The notes beneath the pieces were generated by a model. That model was not told the DNA's origin, searched no databases, and saw only the letters and a list, made by a program, of their open reading frames with translations. Positions 59,644 to 64,000 of a stretch of DNA of 64,000 nt are shown piece after piece. This DNA comes from CAUZWH01 sp965247665. GTDB taxonomy: Bacteria; Pseudomonadota; Alphaproteobacteria; SHVV01. A program made the position numbers and the translations under genes. The stretch lies in NCBI GenBank assembly GCA_965247665.1, contig CBDFHH010000005.1, positions 1,364,001-1,428,000 on the forward strand, given 5' to 3'. Within the stretch, counting starts at the first letter, position 1; each line of letters begins with the position of its first letter.

Positions 59644-60495
59644 GTGGGCGACGATGCGGCGCTGATGCGTTGGGTGGACGAGTTGTTCACGGCATGGCCG
59701 TTTCTGGGCTCGCGGCGGATGACGGCGATGCTGCGGTCGGAAGGCCGCTCGATCAACCGCAAACGTGTGCAGCAGCTGATGCGGCGGATGGGGATCGCGG
59801 CCCTGGGACCGAAGCCCGGGATGGGCAAGCATGCGCCTGGCCATAGGATCTATCCCTATTTGCTCCGCGGTCTGACGATCGATCGACCGAACCAGGTGTG
59901 GGCGAGCGACGTCACCTACATGCCGCTCGGGCTCGGCTTCTTTGACCTTGTCGCGATCATGGACTGGGCGAGCCGGGCAGTGCTGGCATGGCGGCTGTCA
60001 AACAGTATGGGCAGCTGGTTTTGCCTGTCTGCGCTCGAGCAGGTCTTGGCGTGCTTCGGCCGGCCTGAGATTTTCGACACCGACCAGGGCAGCCAGTTCA
60101 CCGGCACGGCCTTCACCGGCGCGCTGGCTGGTGCCGGCATCCGCATCTCGATGGACGGGCGCGGCCGATGGGTGGACAATGTGTTTATCGAGCGGCTGTA
60201 GCGAAGCCTGAAGTACGAAGACATTTATCTGAAGGGCTACAGCGCCGGTCGCGAGGCACGGGCTGGGATCGGCGCGTGGATTGCTTTCTACAACGGACAG
60301 CGGCCACATCAGGCGCTCGGAAACCGCACGCCGATGGCGGTGTGGCGCGCCGGCGTCGACGACAAGATCGGGCCAGTCCGTGAAACGGCTGTGGACATGC
60401 CGCTGCGCTTGGACAACGCTGACGCGTTGCCCACATCCCCACAGCCGCAACAACGGCAACAGGAAAATCGATTCAAGGGGATTCTGGCGGCCTGA
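59644..60495 (+). mobile_element. IS3-family transposase OrfB with internal amber codon
   Basis: A nearly full OrfB integrase. The DDE residues are visible: D in VWASDVTYMPLG, D in IFDTDQGSQFTG and E in VDNVFIERL. Directly after IERL comes TAG (60199-60201) where the family has Trp (ERLWRSLKYE); the same frame then continues RSLKYEDIYLKGYSAGREAR and ends at TGA 60493-60495. About 30 N-terminal residues are missing at the junction with the IS1595 fragment. The element is therefore inactive. Confidence 0.85.
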
Positions 60496-60761
60496 GAAAC
60501 AAGCGGAATACACCTTAAGTCAGCCGCCGGGGTGTCCGAAAAGGCGGGACCACCTCAACCCATGGGGTCCACCTCACAACCATCGCCATGCCACACGTAC
60601 AAAACTCTGCTACGATGCCTCCGCGAATACCCACTCAGCTAGGCAAGACCCATCACCTATTTATGGACATTACGCTAACAAAGAAAAAACCTTGTATAGA
60701 GCAATTATGGTGCTGGCGAAACAGTCGGAGCGAGGGGCGATTGGGTAAGAAGAGCGGGTCA

Positions 60762-63122
60762 ATGCCGGAACAGGGTGTCGGCGCACGCGTCCTACGCAAG
60801 GAAGACGATCGTTACATGCGTGGGCGTGGCGAGTATGTGGCCGACATCAAGCTGGCGGGCATGAAGGATGTCGCTTTCGTGCGGAGCCCTGTAGCGCATG
60901 CTCGGATCCTCAACATTCGAATTCCGGACGGCTATCGGGACCAGGTCTTTACCGCGACCGATTTGGGGGACGTCAAGCCAATCCGCTCCGTATCTGGTCT
61001 TCCCGGGTTCAAAGTCTCCGAACAACCACCTCTCGCCGTTGGCAAGGTCCGCCACGTTGGTGAACTCATTGCCATGTGCCTCGCTGACACGCGCGCAGAA
61101 GCCGAGGACACTGCCGAGCAAGTTGAAGTCGAGTTTGAAGAGTTGCCGGCCGTGGTCGACATGCTGGCCGCGCGCGAGCCGGGATCGCCACTCGTCCATG
61201 AGGAGTGGGGTGACAACGTATACTTGGAATCGATGTTCGACGGTGAAATAGGCGCTATCGCTGAAGAGGCCGCCATCAAGGTAACACGCGAGATCAGAAC
61301 TTCACGCCAGTGCATGATGCCGATTGAGGGACGGGGGGTCGTTGCTAATTGGGACACGCGATTGGAACAGCTTCTGGTCCATAGCGCCGCGCAGATGCCC
61401 CACATTGTACGGACGGGCCTGTCGGAATGTCTGGGTCTGGACCACGGACAGGTTCGTGTCATTGCGCCGGATGTGGGCGGTGGTTTCGGCTATAAGGGGA
61501 TCCTGCTGCCCGAGGAAGTCTGCCTGTCCTGGCTCGCTATGCGCTGCGGCTATCCCGTGCGTTGGATCGAGGATCGGTACGAGCATCTGACGGCCAGCGC
61601 GAATTGCCGCGAGCACCATTACAGCATTACCGGCTATGCCGACGCCGACGGACGGTTGCTCGCGATCGACGCCGAGGTCGCCGTCGATGCGGGCGCCTAT
61701 TCGTCCTATCCGTTTTCCGCCTGCCTCGAAGGGGGGCAGCTAGCCGGTATCCTGCCGGGGCCATACGACTTTCCGGCCTATCGTTGCCGAACCTATTCGG
61801 TGGCGACCAACAAGTGTCCCATCCTGCCTTACCGCGGCGTAGCGAGGTCCGGGGTCTGTTTGGCCATGGAGTTAATGATCGATGCGATCGCACGCGAATC
61901 TCGGTGCGAGCCCTATGAGGTGCGTCTAAGGAATCTAATACCGCCCGAAGCCATGCCGTTCGACAGCATCACGAACAAGCATTTCGACAGCGGCGACTAT
62001 CCCGAATGCCTGCGCCGTGCCGTTGAAATGATCGATGTTGCCGGGATCCGGGCACGGCAGGCACAAGGTGAACTCGACGGGCACTTGGTCGGAGTTGGCC
62101 TCGCCATCTATTGCGAACAGGCCACGGTCGGAACTTCGGTCTATGCCAGTTGGGGTGTTCCTATGATACCGGGTCACGAGCAAGCAAACGCGCGCATCAC
62201 GCCGGATGGCGGTCTAGAGTTGCGTGTTGGGGTTCATTCGCATGGACAAGGATTGGAGACAACCTTGGCTCAGGTTGCTCATCATATTCTCGGAATCCCG
62301 ACAGAGAAGATCAAAGTGGTGCATGGTGACACCGCTCTTACCCCATATTCGACTGGGACCTGGGGCTCGCGCTGCATGGTCATGGCTGGCGGGGCCGTGG
62401 CGACGGCCTGCAAGCAGCTCACACAGAGGGTCACGAAGATCGGTGCCAAGCTGCTACAGGCCGATCTGGACTCGGTCCACCTAGACGGTGACTCCGTGGT
62501 TGGTAAGGTCGGAAGAATCACGATCCACGAGATCGCCCGCGCCTGGTATCGGAGGCCTGACCATCTGCCGCACGACGTCGATGCGAGTGGTCTGGAAGTC
62601 ACGGCAGGTTACAAGCCGGAACGGGAGAGTGGGACGTTCAGCTACGCGACCCATGCAATCAGCATCGCGCTCGATCCTGAACTCGGCCAGGTCGAGATCC
62701 TCGATTACGTTGTCGTCGAAGACGGCGGAGTCCTGGTCAATCCCATGATCGTCGACGGTCAGATTTACGGCGGCACGGCGCAGGGGATCGGCACCGGGCT
62801 TTACGAGGTAATGCCATTCGACGCAAATGGGCAACCACTCGCCTCGACGCTGTCTGACTACCTGATCCCGGGGTCGACCGAGGTCCCGAACATCCGTATC
62901 CAACACATGGAAACGCCGTCGCCCTACACCGAGTTCGGCGTCAAGGGGATCGGCGAGGGTGGCGCAATCGCCCCGCCGGCCGCGATCGCCAACGCCATCA
63001 ACGACGCCCTTCGACCACTTGGCGTAGAGATAGCGGAATGTCCAATCACGCCCCGCCGCATACTGGCAGCAATCGCGGCAGTAGAAACGAGCGGGCCAGG
63101 AGACGCCGGACAGGCGCGATGA
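60762..63122 (+). CDS. Xanthine dehydrogenase family molybdenum hydroxylase, large (molybdopterin) subunit
   Basis: Catalytic subunit (786 aa) of a three-subunit molybdenum hydroxylase, which hydroxylates heterocycles or aldehydes using water. Motifs: the N-terminal a/b hammerhead domain (RVLRKEDDRYMRGRGEYVAD), the Mo-cofactor loop DVGGGFGYKG, and the C-terminal GVKGIGEGGAI with the base-catalyst Glu. The loop that carries the active-site Cys in CO dehydrogenase (VAYRCSFR) here reads PYRGVARSG, so CO is not the substrate. ATG at 60762 fits the family start; the frame is open to 60588 in AT-rich sequence. The stop overlaps the next ATG (ATGA). It comes just after IS debris, with codon use like hydA. 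Confidence 0.92.
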   Translation: MPEQGVGARVLRKEDDRYMRGRGEYVADIKLAGMKDVAFVRSPVAHARILNIRIPDGYRDQVFTATDLGDVKPIRSVSGLPGFKVSEQPPLAVGKVRHVGELIAMCLADTRAEAEDTAEQVEVEFEELPAVVDMLAAREPGSPLVHEEWGDNVYLESMFDGEIGAIAEEAAIKVTREIRTSRQCMMPIEGRGVVANWDTRLEQLLVHSAAQMPHIVRTGLSECLGLDHGQVRVIAPDVGGGFGYKGILLPEEVCLSWLAMRCGYPVRWIEDRYEHLTASANCREHHYSITGYADADGRLLAIDAEVAVDAGAYSSYPFSACLEGGQLAGILPGPYDFPAYRCRTYSVATNKCPILPYRGVARSGVCLAMELMIDAIARESRCEPYEVRLRNLIPPEAMPFDSITNKHFDSGDYPECLRRAVEMIDVAGIRARQAQGELDGHLVGVGLAIYCEQATVGTSVYASWGVPMIPGHEQANARITPDGGLELRVGVHSHGQGLETTLAQVAHHILGIPTEKIKVVHGDTALTPYSTGTWGSRCMVMAGGAVATACKQLTQRVTKIGAKLLQADLDSVHLDGDSVVGKVGRITIHEIARAWYRRPDHLPHDVDASGLEVTAGYKPERESGTFSYATHAISIALDPELGQVEILDYVVVEDGGVLVNPMIVDGQIYGGTAQGIGTGLYEVMPFDANGQPLASTLSDYLIPGSTEVPNIRIQHMETPSPYTEFGVKGIGEGGAIAPPAAIANAINDALRPLGVEIAECPITPRRILAAIAAVETSGPGDAGQAR

Positions 63123-63952
63123 AGCCGGTTGCTTTCGACTATGTGCGGCCGTCCTCGCTAGCGGAGGCCGTTGCGCTGCTCGACAACGGGAACATCGCGG
63201 TGAAGGTGTTGGCCGGCGGGCAGACACTGGGACCGATGCTCAATTTGCGCTTGGTTCGTCCCGAGCTTCTGGTGGATGTCACGCGCATTCCCGAACTGAC
63301 ACGCATGGAAGAAGAGTCGAAGTCGATTGTTCTCGGCGCTTGTACGACCCACGCCGCCATCGAGGACGGGCGCATTCCGGACGGAACCCGTGGAATCATG
63401 CCGGCGGTTGCGCGCGGTATCGCCTATCGCGCGATACGCAACCGCGGCACGATCGGTGGCAGCCTCGCGCACGCCGATCCGGCAGCGGACTGGATGACGT
63501 GGCTCACAACCGTCGACGCGGAGGTCCTGATCTTTGGGCCTTCCGGGCGCCGCGCGGTCCCAGTCGCGGCATTCATGACCGGCGTCTTCGAAACCGTTAT
63601 GGGGGCGGGCGAAATCCTGGAGGCCGTGCGGGTTCCCAAACTCAGCGCCGGGGCAAATTGCAGCCTCTACAAGGTCTGCCGTAAGACCGGCGAATTCGCT
63701 GATGCGATTGGTGCCATCCTTTGGGATCCGGAACGATCGCTGTGCCGGCTTGTCGTGGGGGCCACCGATTCGAAGCCGATCGTTTTAGAGAACCGCGCCG
63801 ACCTATTTGGCGGCGTATTCGAACCGCCGCTTCACTCTCGTTTTGACCGGCAAGTGGCGGCTGCCGTCCTAAGCGAGCATGGTCTTACCGGTCCCCATGA
63901 CCTACAGATTCATGTGGTAGCACTGGAACGGGCGATTCGGCAGGTGCAATGA
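63119..63952 (+). CDS. Molybdenum hydroxylase FAD-binding (medium) subunit
   Basis: A 277-aa FAD subunit (CoxM/XdhB-type) that passes electrons from the FeS subunit to an acceptor. The flavin loops are VLAGGQTLGPMLNLRLVRP and NRGTIGGSLAHADPAAD, both diagnostic of the FAD_binding_5 domain; the C-terminal CO_deh_flav_C-like part follows. Its ATG overlaps the large-subunit stop, and its own stop overlaps the ATG of the small subunit, so the three are translationally coupled. Confidence 0.93.
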   Translation: MKPVAFDYVRPSSLAEAVALLDNGNIAVKVLAGGQTLGPMLNLRLVRPELLVDVTRIPELTRMEEESKSIVLGACTTHAAIEDGRIPDGTRGIMPAVARGIAYRAIRNRGTIGGSLAHADPAADWMTWLTTVDAEVLIFGPSGRRAVPVAAFMTGVFETVMGAGEILEAVRVPKLSAGANCSLYKVCRKTGEFADAIGAILWDPERSLCRLVVGATDSKPIVLENRADLFGGVFEPPLHSRFDRQVAAAVLSEHGLTGPHDLQIHVVALERAIRQVQ

Positions 63953-64000
63953 GCCCGAAATCAATCAGCCTGACCGTTAACCGCAAGCCACTCACCGCTA
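63949..64000 (+). CDS. Molybdenum hydroxylase [2Fe-2S] (small) subunit, 3' partial
   Basis: Only the first 17 codons are in the window (MSPKSISLTVNRKPLTA), matching the start of the CoxS/XdhC-type two-[2Fe-2S] subunit (ISLTVNGK pattern). The ATG overlaps the FAD-subunit stop as ATGA. The gene runs off the right edge. Confidence 0.8.
   Translation, partial: MSPKSISLTVNRKPLTA

Noticed and set aside
60588..60761. Longer N-terminus for the molybdenum hydroxylase large subunit
   Set aside because: The 58 extra codons are AT-rich, have no similarity to the family and follow the end of an IS element; the family start fits ATG at 60762.
60762..63122. CO dehydrogenase (CoxL) as identity of the molybdenum hydroxylase
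   Set aside because: The form I CoxL active-site loop VAYRCSFR is absent; the corresponding sequence is PYRGVARSG.

Overview
The window is GC-rich DNA from what looks like an alphaproteobacterium (probably Rhodospirillales- or Rhizobiales-like; inferred from gene style, dense short operons, the CAU elongator tRNA and the many catabolic enzymes; no rRNA or species marker is present). Most of it is intact chromosomal metabolism. Two stretches, about 55.2-56.6 kb and 58.0-60.5 kb, are graveyards of broken insertion sequences.

Layout. 0-2.3 kb: the end of a Rieske oxygenase and a YbdK-type carboxylate-amine ligase. 2.3-3.1 kb: a frameshifted ion-channel gene and a small conserved-looking protein. 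3.3-6.6 kb (minus): livHMGF, a branched-chain amino-acid-type ABC transporter without its binding protein. 6.9-13.6 kb: an alpha/beta hydrolase, a RidA protein, an imidazolonepropionase-like amidohydrolase and three tandem paralogous amidohydrolase-2 enzymes, closed by a strong bidirectional terminator. 13.7-17.8 kb (minus): MFS transporter, SDR dehydrogenase, threonine-synthase-like PLP enzyme and NAD kinase. 18.6-26.2 kb: a molybdenum/formate block with moaA, fdhD, mobA, a ModE-type HTH protein and the soluble NAD-linked formate dehydrogenase (FdsA plus a fused FdsG-FdsB). A near-ideal molybdate-type palindrome sits between moaA and fdhD. 26.3-30.2 kb: an FdrA / DUF1116 / DUF2877 set, the oxamate-carbamoyltransferase-type module. 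30.4-31.7 kb: mnmA and tRNA-Met.

32.2-33.3 kb holds the most striking gene: an AhpD/CMD-type protein with an in-frame TGA exactly where the second Cys of the redox motif CxxCxxxH should be, followed by a hairpin that fits a bacterial SECIS. It is best read as a selenoprotein. 33.5-34.5 kb: a decayed dienelactone hydrolase. 34.6-40.3 kb: UbiX and a UbiD-family decarboxylase facing a polar-amino-acid-type ABC transporter with an isochorismatase-type amidase inside the operon. 40.8-54 kb: accessory catabolism (phytanoyl-CoA dioxygenase, class V aminotransferase, MaoC-like, RidA, VOC proteins, luciferase-like monooxygenase, SDR, VanX-type dipeptidase, homocysteine methyltransferase, thioesterase, quinone-oxidoreductase-type MDR) with several gene remnants between. 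56.6-64 kb: a hydantoinase and a three-subunit molybdenum hydroxylase (large, FAD and start of the FeS subunit). They sit among IS debris and show a more relaxed codon choice, suggesting acquired DNA.

Molybdenum links the parts: moaA, mobA and fdhD serve the formate dehydrogenase, and the right-end hydroxylase is a second molybdoenzyme. Amide, ureide and cyclic-imide chemistry recurs (amidohydrolases, RidA, FdrA set, amidase, hydantoinase), which suggests a nitrogen-heterocycle or ureide-degrading lifestyle.
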